NCBI RefSeq assembly: GCF_028453695.1
Contig: NC_135775.1
Span: 16,960,545 to 17,024,544 of the forward strand
Direction of reading: 5' to 3'
DNA: 64,000 nucleotides
Source: Augochlora pura
Taxonomy: Eukaryota; Arthropoda; Insecta; Hymenoptera; Halictidae
Position numbers and translations under genes: made by a program. Of this stretch, positions 34,020 through 45,722 are shown one piece after another. Every line of letters starts with the position of its first letter. Position 1 is the stretch's first letter. Under the pieces are notes generated by a model. That model was not told where the DNA came from. It did no database searches and saw nothing but the letters and a program-made list of their open reading frames with translations.

Positions 34020-34290
34020 TCAGTATTATCAAACATATCCGCCGAATATGCGCAACTCGTAGCATGGCGGGAAGTAGAATTGGTGTGTCATGATCGGACA
34101 TGCGACTCGATTTCTGGTAAATAGTACTCTTTTCTCAACCTAATTTTCCTTGTAGACATAACCATGACATAATCTAATTTTTCCTGTAAACCCAATCGAA
34201 AAAATGTTATGCTTGTCTTCGACTTATTTTTTAAATATAGAATCATCCCCTGAGCAGGTTGTATCTCGATTTTTCGAACACCGTGTATAA
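34020..34290 (+). repeat. Foldback repeat, copy 4 (core 34,059-34,099)
   Basis: Core GTAGCATGGCGGGAAGTAGA to GTCATGATCGGAC. The right arm (ATGTTATGCTTGTCTTCGAC, TATTTTTTAAATATAGAATC) matches the other copies; the left arm is short or lost. Confidence 0.65.
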
Positions 34291-34426
34291 TAACGAATCA
34301 AAGAAAGATGGAGCTAGATCTCAATTAATAATAATATGTTGGCTTTGGCTTCTTTGCGCCGTATAAAATATAAAGTATTTATCCATCTAGTGTTTCAAGG
34401 AGAAGCTTCCGAGCTTTCGAAGCTTA

Positions 34427-34466
34427 CCGTCGCGTCGTCAGTAAGCCAAAACTGACGCGACGACGG
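34427..34466. repeat. GC-rich imperfect hairpin CCGTCGCGTCGTCAGT
   Basis: CCGTCGCGTCGTCAGT is followed by an 8-base loop and ACTGACGCGACGACGG. The pairing is imperfect because CGTCG units are arranged differently in the two arms. It stands out as a GC stem in AT-rich DNA and could form a stable RNA hairpin if transcribed. Confidence 0.6.
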
Positions 34467-34851
34467 AGCAGGAAAGTATGGAGACGACGGGAAATAGATG
34501 TCAACGTGAGTATTGATTCGCTTCCCTTTTCCGGGCACTTGTTACATTAGAATTGCCATAAGAGTTGCACTGGATCCAGGAAGACTTACTATGATTTTTA
34601 ATTAGTTGAGGGTGCGATGATTTTAATTTAATTGAGGCTGTATTTATTATTCGGAATATGGGTCGCGATTTGCCATGTAGATGCTGATCCCAGGTGTAAC
34701 ACCCTATGTACAGGTAGTACTGTACTATACGTTATTATATTATGTTATATTACATTATATTATGTTATATTGTATCTTTCTAATACGATAAGAAATTTGC
34801 GAGAACCTTTGTACACCACTGTACTGATAACACGATTATTGTTCAACCTAT

Positions 34852-35060
34852 TTAACCCTTTGCACTCGAATCCATATTAACGGCAAATCTAAAATAATTT
34901 TTACAATTTATAGTATCTTCCTTTAATACAACAAAGTGCATTTTCTACGACTCGTACAATAGCTGCACCTTTAAAAAGTTTTAAATCTGAACTTTGACAT
35001 TATGAAAATTATTTTCGAATGTAACATAACAATTATAGCGGTGCCTCGGAATCCGGCAAA
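34852..35060 (+). mobile_element. TTAA-type MITE, family N copy 3 (right end decayed)
   Basis: Starts TTAACCCTTTGCACTCGAAT and is colinear with copies 1 and 2 (AAATCTAAAATAATTTTTAC; TTTTAAATCTGAACTTTGAC; AAAATTATTTTCGAATG). The right terminus has decayed beyond recognition near GGTGCCTCGGAATCC. Confidence 0.6.
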
Positions 35061-38000
35061 GAGGTGCTTATTTATCACCTGATATGATTAATCGCGAAAG
35101 CATGCTACCATATATTTTGTCTTCTCCGACCGGTGTAATACTTAATCGAATTTTAATCGAGTTGGCTAACGCAGACATCTCGTAAGGAGATGAACATATT
35201 TTACGACTTTCCTGGTTAATAAAAAGTGCCAATTAAAAGTTAATCAGCGAAAAGAGCAATTATTGTTTCTATAATTAAATGTAAGGGCCCAATCAACGTT
35301 TCCCGATAATTGTGAAGCGAACACTATTTGTGTAATTGATGTGTGCGCAATCAATAGCGAATGATATTCCTGTACGATATCAGGAAAATAATGGCAGAAA
35401 CGATGGAGATAAATGGGAACGAGCAATTAGAGTTGAAATTGATTCTCTGCTGATTAATAAGGCGTGAACATTGCAGCCGAAGCCTAAGGATAGAAATGTT
35501 GTAAACTGTAGTCAATATTTATTTAAATGTGGATATTTGTTAAAAATGATATATTTGAAAACCCGTGTGTAATGTAAAGCTCGTCTCATTGAAAAGGGTT
35601 TTAGCCGGAAGAATCACTTTTAAAGATATCAATGACAAATAAATAATAATTATTGTTTAGCACGTGCCAAAAATATTCTATTACATACAATTAAGAATTA
35701 TTATTTAATTAATATATAATTATTATTACTATACTATACTATTAATTACTATTTAATTACTATATTTAGCAATAATTCATTGCAACAGTTCTAATAATTC
35801 AAAAGATACAACAGAACGTTATTAATTTTCTCATTGGAGTATTTTTCTAACAAAAATATATTTTATACCTGCCTTGGTTAATAAAATATATAAATTGAAA
35901 ATTAAATAGTGAACAGCGTAATTATTATTCCCAAAACAGTTGTAGATGTCTTTATTATCGTTCCTGTCCCAATTCTCGTGCCTCTGGTTTAAAAATTATA
36001 TTAAAAAGAGGAAAATTAAAGTTTTTAATATATTTATCTGTTAACGTGTTAGATTCAAGGTGACAATTTATATATAAAACTTTTCTTTTCCTATATGGTT
36101 TTAATTATGGCGTACGAAAATTAGGCGATCTACCCTAAACACAATTCAAATAATTTCGATATAAGAACTTCAAATGACAATAAATTACGTGTACTTCTTC
36201 CAAATTCAATACGTTATCAATTGATGACGTTTCTCTAATAAAATTCATTTATAGACAAAGAATGACGACACTAAATGCCAGATCTAATTAAACATTTATA
36301 AATATCTGGCTATTCTTTCGATACTAGTAAATTATTGAGATCTTAAAATCTCATTGTTTCAACTTTATTATTAAAAAGTAACTCAGTATTAAGCGTATAA
36401 CATTTATAACGCTACTGAATTACTAAATAGACTTATCTTACAATGAAAACTACATATAATCTTTTAAATTAAATTAGTATATTTATTTATTTATTTATTT
36501 AGAACTTGAAAAGAATGAAGAATAAATAATAACTAAACCGTATCGTAATCTTGTTAAATCGGTTTTAAAGTGCCATCAAAATTAAAGAATCCATTATCGG
36601 AAAATCGATTTTTTTCGGGTCGATTTTTTAATGAATCGACCTTTGTATAATAAACCAGACCGTTTAATATCTAAACAAAAATCAAATCGTTCGATTCAAC
36701 ATTTAAGAATCTTTTTAAATGTTTAAGTGCTCAAATGTTTCAAAAGTTCCAAAAATTTTAAAAAGACCTTTTTAAAAATGGTATAAATATTTCAGTGAAT
36801 ATCTACGTTGACAACTGGCCAATCGACGCCACGATCTCACGTACACCGTGCTCGAAACACGCTCGCAACATTTTGTTCCAGTTTAAAAACCATTACGAGG
36901 ACGGCGGCGGCGGCACGGCTGCAGGAAGGCTCTTTTTCGACGCGATCCCTGTGTTCCGTGATCGAGCAACAAAAGAATCAGCGCGCGTGTTACAACGCGC
37001 ACCGGAAATTGGCTCGGTCGGAAGTTTACTCCCGCAGGTGACACACGTTAAATCGGCGCCGGCGGCGAGTAATCCTTTTCATCGTTTGCTGACGCGCCCG
37101 ATAATGGCGTGTGACGCGGTAATACGCTTATTTCGCAGCCGTCGACCATCGGCGGACAATTCATCTCGTATCCTGCGTTTACGGGCGAAAATAATTGGCT
37201 GCGAAAACGGGTCAGCGGGTAATTACGTGTACACAATAATGGAAATTAATCTGGTTGCGTGAAACGCTACCCGTTTTACAATTTCGCCCGTTCTTATAAG
37301 GAGACTCGCCGGCGTCCAGTTTTTAATTTAATTTCGCTGTTAACGCGAGATCGAAGATTAACTCGGGAAACCAAATACGTGGCGTAAAAGTTTTTTGGGA
37401 CACGATTACGTTCGATAACCAATTTATCATTAAGTTTATCGGGCTTGTTGATAATTAATTTTTTCATTCACGATTATTGAGATTGCAACGTTCGTCTGTG
37501 ACTTATTTAGACGATACGCGTGTTGCCTTCTGCAAATATTACTATAGAGTTCAAAATTTAGAAGAAATGTCTTATTGCTAATTTTAGAAATTAATATAAA
37601 ACAGTTGCTTTTAGAACTTCGTAAATCTAGTATTAAAAAGTGTGAAAAATTACATTTACAGACAATACGAGATTGGAAATAATTCTAAAACCATATTTGA
37701 ATTTCCAATGTTTTTAGAACGTGATAATTATTGATGTTCAATTTTGAGCGTGAATTTTGAAGAAGAATTATAACCTGTATTTTTTTAAATTCATTTTGAA
37801 GGCTCTACGAAGCTAGAAATAGTTACGGAATTACATATGAAATACGAACATTCATAGAATATCATCATTTTTGATAGTTAATTTCGTACGTCGATGTTTC
37901 TTTAATTTTTGAATTACGAAAAAATACGAAAACAAAAATTACATATTAAGTGAGATATTCGACATTTTCAAATGAGTTCATTTGCAAGCTCACTTAAAGC

Positions 38001-38290
38001 AATTGCAGATGTTATAAATATTTGATACTTTGTTAATTAATGTAATTAACTATTTTCTGTATACTAACAGTAATTATAGAGCATTTTATCTCACGTCTGA
38101 TTAACTTATATTTATTACGTTTAAGTGGTATTATTCCTAATAATTTCTATCTTCGACATTTCGATTCTTTTTAGAAATAACCGATTCCAGTTAATTAATT
38201 CTAATTAATTTTACCTTACTTTAACCTATTAAACTAACTTTAACCTATTTTCTCAGCAACGCCTCGATGATGAAATATATAAATTTCTTA
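35061..38290. other. AT-rich non-coding DNA with one CpG-rich patch
   Basis: About 36,790-37,330 is CpG-rich with a 155-codon plus frame (36,795-37,262) that starts from GTG and has a GGC run. I see no domain or splice evidence and do not call it. A (TTTA) tract lies at about 36,480-36,500. The rest is AT-rich without features. Confidence 0.6.
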
Positions 38291-38544
38291 TTAACCCTTT
38301 GGCTACGGCAGACTTTGGCATAGCCGTTGTTTTTCGAATATTATGTTTTTGAATATTAAAATATTCAAGATAATGAATTCTATTACATTACACCGATATT
38401 ACTTGAATAGAACAATAATTTTAAGCTTTTCTTACAATATATAACATAAATATTACAAGATATATAATTAATCAAATTTAATAATAACTGGGGGCGAAAT
38501 TTGATCTTGACGCCAATAGGCGCCAACAGTAGTCAAAGGGTTAA
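38291..38544. mobile_element. 254-bp TTAA-type MITE
   Basis: TTAA at 38,291-38,294 and 38,541-38,544. The termini TTAACCCTTTGGCTACGG and, reverse complemented, TTAACCCTTTGACTACTG agree over about 15 bases. The interior is AT-rich with no frame. Confidence 0.8.
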
Positions 38545-38682
38545 AAACTCAATATCATTCTTATGTCTCTTATTCAAAGCGAACAAAATAAAAGAATTTA
38601 ATATATGTCATTCCATAAGTGTAACATTAATTATGCCTAGAAGCAAAGCAAAAGCAGCATAATTCTCACAGCTCGCTTAATA

Positions 38683-39009
38683 TTAACACGTTGAATGCCA
38701 CGCCAATTTTACCGGGATTGTCCGTGGCGCACGATGAAATTTCCATTTAGCGATACATATAATGTTGAAATATTATATACGATAGATAAATGTTTCTAAA
38801 ATGTTTATTTCAAATGTTTTATACTGCATCCATTTCTTCACACCACTACATCAACGATGATAATAATAAAAAAATTATAAGTATTGTCATTTGTTTAAAT
38901 TATATATATTTTCATCAATCTGAGCGCGCCGGTCACCGGTGGCCCCCATGGCGTCACTGCCAAGTTCAGTGCCGGTCACCGGTGACCCCCGTGGCATTCA
39001 ACGTGCTAA
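38683..39009. mobile_element. 327-bp TTAA-type MITE with subterminal tandem repeat
   Basis: The left end TTAACACGTTGAATGCCACG pairs with the reverse-complemented right end TTAGCACGTTGAATGCCACG, 19 of 20 bases alike; the right TTAA has changed to CTAA. Near the right end a unit of about 42 bp, carrying GCCGGTCACCGGTG, occurs twice (about 38,927-38,968 and 38,969-39,009). The plus frame starting at 38,790 runs out of this element and is not a gene. Confidence 0.8.
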
Positions 39010-40328
39010 AATCACCACGCTCTTTTATCTCGAATCGAGCAAAAATCAGCTCGCCCATTAAAATTTCTAAACATTTAAAATTAAATTCAACGTCGACGAG
39101 CACGAGAGAAACAGCACAAAGACAGACGTCTCGAAAAGTGGACCAATTTAATAAAGAACGAGACGAACGCATTCACCTAGCCATCAAAGGATCGAGCGGG
39201 GCCCCCGCGCAATTACAACCGTTTAGTTATCCGCACGTAACGAACTTGAAAAAAGATCTACCCGTCGAGAAAAATGCGAAACCAGTTTTCAAATTACATC
39301 TGCGAGCGCGTGTCGCTTTCCGACGATTCTTTCGCGAGGCATTTTGCTCGGGCCGCGCATGAATAATTAGGAGCTCGTTGCGACCGCAAACAGGTGCGCG
39401 CGGAACCAAGAAGAATTGTCCGGATACACGATAGCGTATCGTCGTAGGAAGAAGAGAGGGGGGGGGGGGGGGGGGAGGAGGAGGAGGAGAAATAACCACG
39501 GTTTACAAAAGGGGAACGCGACAAAGTCGTATTGCGCGTGTCCGCGGCGGGGCGGCGACGCCCGCATTGTCAGCGCGCGGCTTTAATCGATGGTCCGATA
39601 AATCATTTTAACGCGCATTAATTCCCAATTTACATATTTTTAATGAATAGTCGCGGGACACGGCGGGGAACAACCGTAGCCGGTGACCAGTGGTCCCTTG
39701 AGTGGTCGCTTGATATTCAAGGAAAGTGCCGCCAATTTGCGGCCGAAACGTTTAACGTTTGTGATAACGAACATCTGCGAACGTCTCCCCGCCATTGGCG
39801 AAATTAAGGGTTCTTTAACGAAGAATCTTTACGTGCGGGCTGGCCTATAGGGAATCGGTGTTTTTTCTTGTTCTTCTTTTTCGCTCCCCCTTTTTTTTTA
39901 GGACGACACTGTCCCAGGCGGCGCAACGTTGTCGCATGCAAAGCGCTCCCGGGTCTTTTAAGATGGCGCCGCGCGAAACATAAAGAATCCAGTCTTCCAT
40001 CAAATTTTCGACGTTTACGACGGTTAAAAGGTATAATCCCATTAATTCCGTGATACCGAAATCGTTTTTTAGACCGTTCGCAGGGAAACCCGAAGGCGCG
40101 ATTCCGAGAAACGACGGCGTCAAGCTACGTTTGGCATTTCGTCGCGCAGGGTGGTCCACAGCCAGCGAGTGTTTGAAAGTTATTTAGTTTTTGCCTGCTG
40201 AGTATCCGAATATTTTTTGCTCTGAATTGCTATTTTTCTGAAATAAGTGAAAATAGTTTGTCTTCGAAAGAATTGTTTAAATTGTTAACGGTTTACATAG
40301 ACTAGAGATTATTACTGTACTAATTATA

Positions 40329-40365
<37 letters not shown>

Positions 40366-41090
40366 GTACTAATAATAATAACAGTAGTATTGTAATAGTA
40401 CAATTAATAAATAATAGAACGTTTAAATCTCAGAATAAACATTTAATATTGTAATATCGATTAACACTCGGTGAATCGTTTTAATTTTACCAAGGTTCAT
40501 ACATAGTTTCATTTATCAATTTTGCTCGACATATTTATAAATCTACCAGTTGCATACACGTTAGTTTTTCCATAAACGTTAAAAGATACATGTGGGAGTT
40601 TCAATTAATTGTCAAACACTAAATAGTCGAATAACAATATTTATACTATAGGTACAATTAAACGCAGTTCAATTATAAACATAATACAAATTCTTTTCCT
40701 TGAATACATTATTCTTCTAATCTACATATCTTCATTAAAAAATTTATATAGTATACAGTTGTTAGAATTTTATGAGGTTAGGAACTCTAGCTTTCTCAAG
40801 AGTGCTACGGTAAAGAGAACGTGTAATTGGTCCAAGTATATTCTAATAATTGGGTAAAAAATACAAAGAATGAACAGAGGGGATAAGAACAAAATATAAA
40901 TCGCGATAAAATGATATAAGAGAAAAGAGATGAATATGAATGTTGTGAAGAGCACGGGTGATAATGCAGATAAACTGTGTAGCACGCAATGATGAGTACG
41001 ATCAAGCGATCGATGTCGCTCGCAAAACTGCAGCGCGACAGATAAGACGTGCGTGGTGATAGCAAGCGCTGAGAAGTATTACGCGCGTAT
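39010..41090. other. Mixed non-coding DNA with CpG-rich part
   Basis: About 39,040-40,160 is GC-richer, with frames up to 104 codons on minus lacking motifs. It includes an 18-G run. From 40,200 on it is AT-rich, with an (ATT) tract at 40,329-40,365. No gene is supported. Confidence 0.6.
39458..39475 (+). repeat. 18-G homopolymer followed by AGG repeats
   Basis: Eighteen uninterrupted G, then AGGAGGAGGAGGAG. Possible quadruplex former and a likely site of sequencing length error. Confidence 0.9.
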
Positions 41091-41096
41091 CTAACG

Positions 41097-41227
41097 CGTA
41101 ACTAAAGTTGCAAGCGTAGAAAAAAAAGAGCGTAACTAAAGCTGCAAGCGTAGAAAAAAAGAGCGTAATTAAAGTTGCAAGCGCAGAGAAAAAATCGTAA
41201 CTAAAGCTGAAAGCGCGGAGAAGAGAG
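41097..41227 (+). repeat. 33-bp tandem repeat, four units
   Basis: Units begin CGTAACTAAAGTTGCAAGCG and end in GA-rich DNA (GTAGAAAAAAAAGAG). Units are 32-34 bp and differ by a few substitutions. The array ends 22 bp before the TTAA element at 41,249. Confidence 0.88.
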
Positions 41228-41248
41228 CTTAACTTTCGCAGTCTCGTT

Positions 41249-41483
41249 TAACCCTTTGCCGTACCATTTTCTTTACAATTATTACGATTAGGATATTTTC
41301 GATCGCATTAACTTCTTCGAAGGAAAAGGAATTTTATAATCGTTACGTACTTGCGTCTAATCGAATGTTTAAATGTTGGTGACACGAGAACAAAAGTTGA
41401 TTCCTTCTTAAAGGAACGGATAAACAACTAACAACTTATTGTTATAAATCTCCATGACTCGTTAAAGCACGGTAAGTGGTTAA
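41249..41483. mobile_element. 235-bp TTAA-type MITE, family K
   Basis: TTAA at 41,249-41,252 and 41,480-41,483. TTAACCCTTTGCCGTACC pairs with reverse-complemented TTAACCACTTACCGTGC. The interior has CGATTAGGATATTTTCGATC, shared in part with 24,947 and 32,122. No coding frame. Confidence 0.75.
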
Positions 41484-41491
41484 GGGCTTAT

Positions 41492-41737
41492 TTAACCCCT
41501 TCCACTACTATTTATTTCACAATTACGTTAATTAATCTCTGTTTGTTACTAATAAATTCTTGTGTCAGACAGAAAATTTATATTTATTATATGGAAATTC
41601 TTAGCACAATGTTTAGATATTAATATTAGATGGGTAGAATTTAACTTCGGTTTAAAAGATACAGACAATATACATATTTAGTATATCATATTCCAAATTT
41701 CCATAACGAGTCTGACACGTTATAGAGTAAAGGGTAA
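41492..41737. mobile_element. About 246-bp TTAA-type MITE, family I
   Basis: Begins TTAACCCCTTCCACTACTA at 41,492, only 8 bp after the previous element. The right end, ACGAGTCTGACACGTTATAG then AGTAAAGGG, is the reverse complement of the solo ends at 5620 and 10,586. The right TTAA has decayed to GTAAA. Confidence 0.65.
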
Positions 41738-43789
41738 ATACCCTTAATCATTGGGTAGGCCCAGGTGGACGAGCAAGAAATGTATCTGCGGTGATGTTTC
41801 GACTTGGGAAAAAATTGTGCTTATATAATTGTAATATATATAATATATAGTTATAATTTTGAACAGATAGGAATATGATTAGTATTAAAGCCATTTAAGC
41901 CATAATACATGTGCAATAAATGTTTAGCTAATAATTTCTCTAGCTAATAATTCTAGCTAATAATTAATAAGTTAAATAGAAAATTTCAACAATGTACAAC
42001 TATGCTAATAAAAGATTTTAAACATAATGTAAAATTATAAAGAATAGTAAATATGTATCAATTATGACAAAAATGTTTCGTTACTTACTCCTAGTGGCAG
42101 CACGTATAAGAATGCAGCATACTCCTTAAACAGAAAAAAGATAATGCTATTATTAAAATTATATATGCATTATCAGATTCACTGATAAATAGAGAAGTTG
42201 AGACAGCGTGATAGTAATAATTTGCAATTTTACGATTAGAAATTGTCACATGGAAGAAGCATAATTTTTTAAATAGGTTTAAAGAATATATTTGGAACGT
42301 CAATTTATTTGACAATAAGTATTGACATAACCTGACTAATATAGTAATGTTTACAATGTGAGTGAGTATATACGAATGATTGAGAGACGTAAGAAGATAG
42401 ATAGTATATTATACTATATAGCTTCATAGTCTAGTAAAAAAATGTATATATAATTTTATAATATCTGTATAATATGCCAAAAATAAAACCAAAATAAAAT
42501 TATTATTTCATCCCCAAATGAAGTTTCCAATGCCACGAATCGACCAATCACAATAAATTTTCTGAATAGCAACTAAACAAAGATAATTTAAATTACAGAA
42601 ATTCCTCTGCATCGTCAATAATTTACTTGCATCACCGTTATAGAAATTCTCATTTTTCTTACGTCACATCGCAGAAATTAAAACTCAAAGCAAAATTTCC
42701 TTCGCCACCTAAAAGCTCACTCGTGGCAAAGAGAAAATAAAAATGCTATCAGACCTCGCGCCAGTGATCGTGTGACGTGCATACAATATCCTCCCTGCGG
42801 GAATATTTCCATACCATGAATGCCACGAAGTTCCGCGATCTATTGATAAATAAATATTCCGAAAGAGACACGGCCCGAAAACGTGAAACCCGGCCTGTCG
42901 TGTAACAACGTTTCTTTTGTTTTCGTTCGGGTCTTCGCGCAATAAATTTCGTCCTCCTCGTTGCGGGAAAAAAAATTGCCCCGGCACCCCGTACCCCAGA
43001 TTTCTTAACGTCCCGCGGTGGACTCCTGCGCGTTTAAAGAAATTGCATCCCTTTGAATTACACGGTATCTCGGACGCGACGTACGAAACACTTTAATGGA
43101 CGCATTTAAGCGCAACACGCGAAACTAACGAAGTCCCTCGAGGTAAAAATGCCGGGCAACAATTCCTCGGCAATCAATACGTCGAACCGTTTATGGGCCC
43201 GTATTAAAGCTTAACCGTGCCCGTCCGCCAACGGAACGTATTTGGTCGAACGGGTCAATTATATTAGCCCTAAATCTTTCTGTTATCGACTCCGAATTAA
43301 TGGCCCCGATGTTATCATGCGGTATTTAAGACCGTGTTCCGCGTAACCACGGCCTTACATTCAACTGTTACTATATATTGTCAGAATTGCCACGGACCTT
43401 GTAGCCTCTCTGTCTCGAGTTTACGACCAGACCTACACGAATTTGTTGAATTGCGCATGCTCGCGCACACCCGCCTTGCGTTTCATAAAATCGTAATTTT
43501 GTATTTAATTACGGCCGTCAGGCGATGTTATTTCTCAGCGCAACAGTTTCCGCGATTTAAGCGCAACGCTAACCAATAAATGATCATTTTATTTCGGTTG
43601 AGTATACAGATTTAATTGTAACTATTATATAGGGTGATTCGGTTAAATATTATTACTGTTTTCGGGGTCGGAAGAAACGGAATTCAAAGGCGCATTTTAG
43701 TTGGTAAAGTTGAAATAACGAAGACACAGAGTTTAAAACGTTAGACATACGTAGGTTCATATTTTTGTGTATAGAGGATGTCTCGAAAG
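41738..43789. other. Non-coding DNA, no gene seen
   Basis: AT-rich to about 42,680, then moderately CpG-rich to about 43,570 with frames of 81-92 codons lacking motifs. From 43,632 (AGGGTGATTCGGTTAA) it leads into the foldback element. Confidence 0.6.
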
Positions 43790-44070
43790 GCACTTGCAAT
43801 AGGGAAATGAAGGATTCTTAAGGTTATTTGAAGTAACTTTTTCTTGTATAAAAATTTTCTCCGAGGCGTCGTTAACGAGTTATTAACGAAGAACACTAAC
43901 CAATGAGAGACGAACGAATGGACAAAGTTCCGCTCCGCATTAGCTGATCTCGTCTCTCATTCGTCAACATTTTTTCAATAATAACTCGTAAACAAAGCCC
44001 TAAATCTTATTTTTGCTAAGAGGAAAGTTATTTTAAATCACCCCATGTGCCCCTTATTTCCTGTGTAGAA
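43790..44070. mobile_element. Foldback (long inverted repeat) element, about 280 bp
   Basis: The left arm ends near ACCAATGAGAGACGA (43,899-43,913); the right arm starts CTCGTCTCTCATTCGTC (43,949). Further pairs are ACGAGTTATTAACGAAGAAC (43,875) with TTTTTTCAATAATAACTCGT (43,970), and AATAGGGAAATGAAGG with CCCCTTATTTCC at the outer ends. Arms of about 120 bp surround a 35-bp loop. No TTAA or clear TA duplication and no frame; superfamily undetermined. Confidence 0.7.
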
Positions 44071-45509
44071 AATATTGGACACGGGCAGAGAATTATCAAT
44101 GAAAAATAACACCGTAAATAAGATATTGTATTTTCAACTTTCGTCGAGTATCCGTTTTAATTTAGACACCGTGTAAAATATAAATTTGAAAAAATATCTT
44201 TCGACTACATCAAGTTTAATTACATTAAAATTTCAACGTATTCCTATCCTATTGGTAAAAAGAATATTCGATTACAATTTTCAAAATTGTCTATTAACTT
44301 TTCCTAATAAAGATAGGTAACCAATTGACCCCTAAAGGATACCTTTCGACTACTTCGATAAAAATAATATCAAATTGAAATTTTAAACGTCGTCGCTCGA
44401 CTAAATTGATAAAAAAGCATTAAACCAAACTTTCATATCTTATCGTTTGACTGTTCCGACAAAAATAATAATCGATTAGGATTTCGAAAGACGCCGTCCC
44501 CTCGAAAAAAAAGCAGCGTTGTATAGCGAGGAGTCAGCCCAGAAAAGCAGGACGATGTTTTTCGATTAGTCCGGACCACCGTGTAGTGATCAATGGGTTT
44601 CCACTTGCCCGGCGTGATCCGTTCGATCGATTAGGGGAGTTCACGGGGGCGACGGTGGGACGGACGGATCCTTGGGGGGAGAGAGAGAGAGAAGTCGCTT
44701 TCTCCCGCGTGCATGGGGGCCACGGGGCACGCGTAAATGCAACGGCTCTCGCCCCATAAAAAATTTAACGAAGGTTTCGGGGGGCCGGGCGCGGCCCGAA
44801 ACAACCGGAATACGCGAGGCGTATTCCGCCAGGAGCGAGGACAACGGGACGGGACGAGAATAAAGAATACGCCTAAAGAAGAAGAAGAAGAAAAAAGGGA
44901 GCCCGGAAAAAAAGCGATTGGCAGTGGGTGTGCGGGGAGGAGTAGGGGGAGAGCGGGGGGGATGGGGAAAATTAGCAGCAGCACGTTTCAAGCTGCGCAA
45001 TAATTCCCGAGGCGCGTGTTACTCGTCGTGTACGATGGTTTTCGTTTTAAAAAATTTATGGGCGCAACGACTCGTGCAACGGTCGCCGCGAGGTGAATTT
45101 GCACGAATAAAAACGAAAAAGGAAGAAGAGCGAGACTGCCTCTGGAGAAGCGAGTATGCGCCGTTCACGGGCAGCGAAGGGTACCAAGCGGTCCTACCGA
45201 CTCTCGAAGATTTTAAGTACACAGAACATCTTAACCCTCTCTGGCTGCTACTGCAATTTCCCTTGGTCGCTCTCGAAATATATTTTGTATCCTCTTACGC
45301 TTCGTAATTCTTATTTGCATTGAGTTCGTTTGGAAGGGTCGTGCGTTCTCTGCCGAAAACGAACGCGAAAATGTTCGCATGATTATCGTTTCAGTAATCA
45401 TTGATTTAAATGGTTACAATCGAAATGTATCTGTAACCTGCAAGTGTGAACAGAGATAAATAATTATTGTTCGAGCTGAATTAAATGAGTTACAAATAGA
45501 AATTTAAGT
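44071..45509. other. AT-rich then GC-rich block without a supported gene
   Basis: About 44,490-45,240 is GC-rich and purine-rich, with opposed frames of 88-129 codons. The stretch from the ATG at 45,034 to the stop at 45,307 (about 90 codons) looks the most balanced but has no motif, and its end overlaps a TTAACCCTCTCTGG sequence like the TTAA ends. A donor-like GAGGTGAAT lies at 45,091. Not called. Confidence 0.55.
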
Positions 45510-45722
45510 TATAATAGATTTTAAATAGAATATTTAATTGCAATAGATTTTACGTAGAATATTTACTTATAATAGATTTTAAATAGAATAGTTATTTATA
45601 ATAGATTTTACATGGAATAGTTACTTTTAATAGATTTTACATAGAATATATACTCATAATAGATTTTAAATAGAATATTTACTTATAATAGATTTTAAAT
45701 AGAATATATACTTATAATAGCT
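45510..45722 (+). repeat. 29-bp minisatellite, about 7-8 units
   Basis: Units follow ATAATAGATTTTAAATAGAA plus TATTTACTT, with ACATAG and ACGTAG variants. The array ends immediately before the solo TTAA end TTAACCCCTTCAGGG at 45,725. Degenerate related pieces continue at 45,950-46,070. Confidence 0.88.

Noticed and set aside
24210..34099. Odorant-receptor or other tandem gene exons as the origin of the four repeated cores
   Set aside because: No frame is kept across copies, the cores have stops in different frames, and the flanks are inverted repeats.
45034..45307. Plausible C-terminal 90 codons of a plus frame
   Set aside because: No motif, poor splice context, and its end overlaps a TTAACCCTC sequence typical of the mobile ends.
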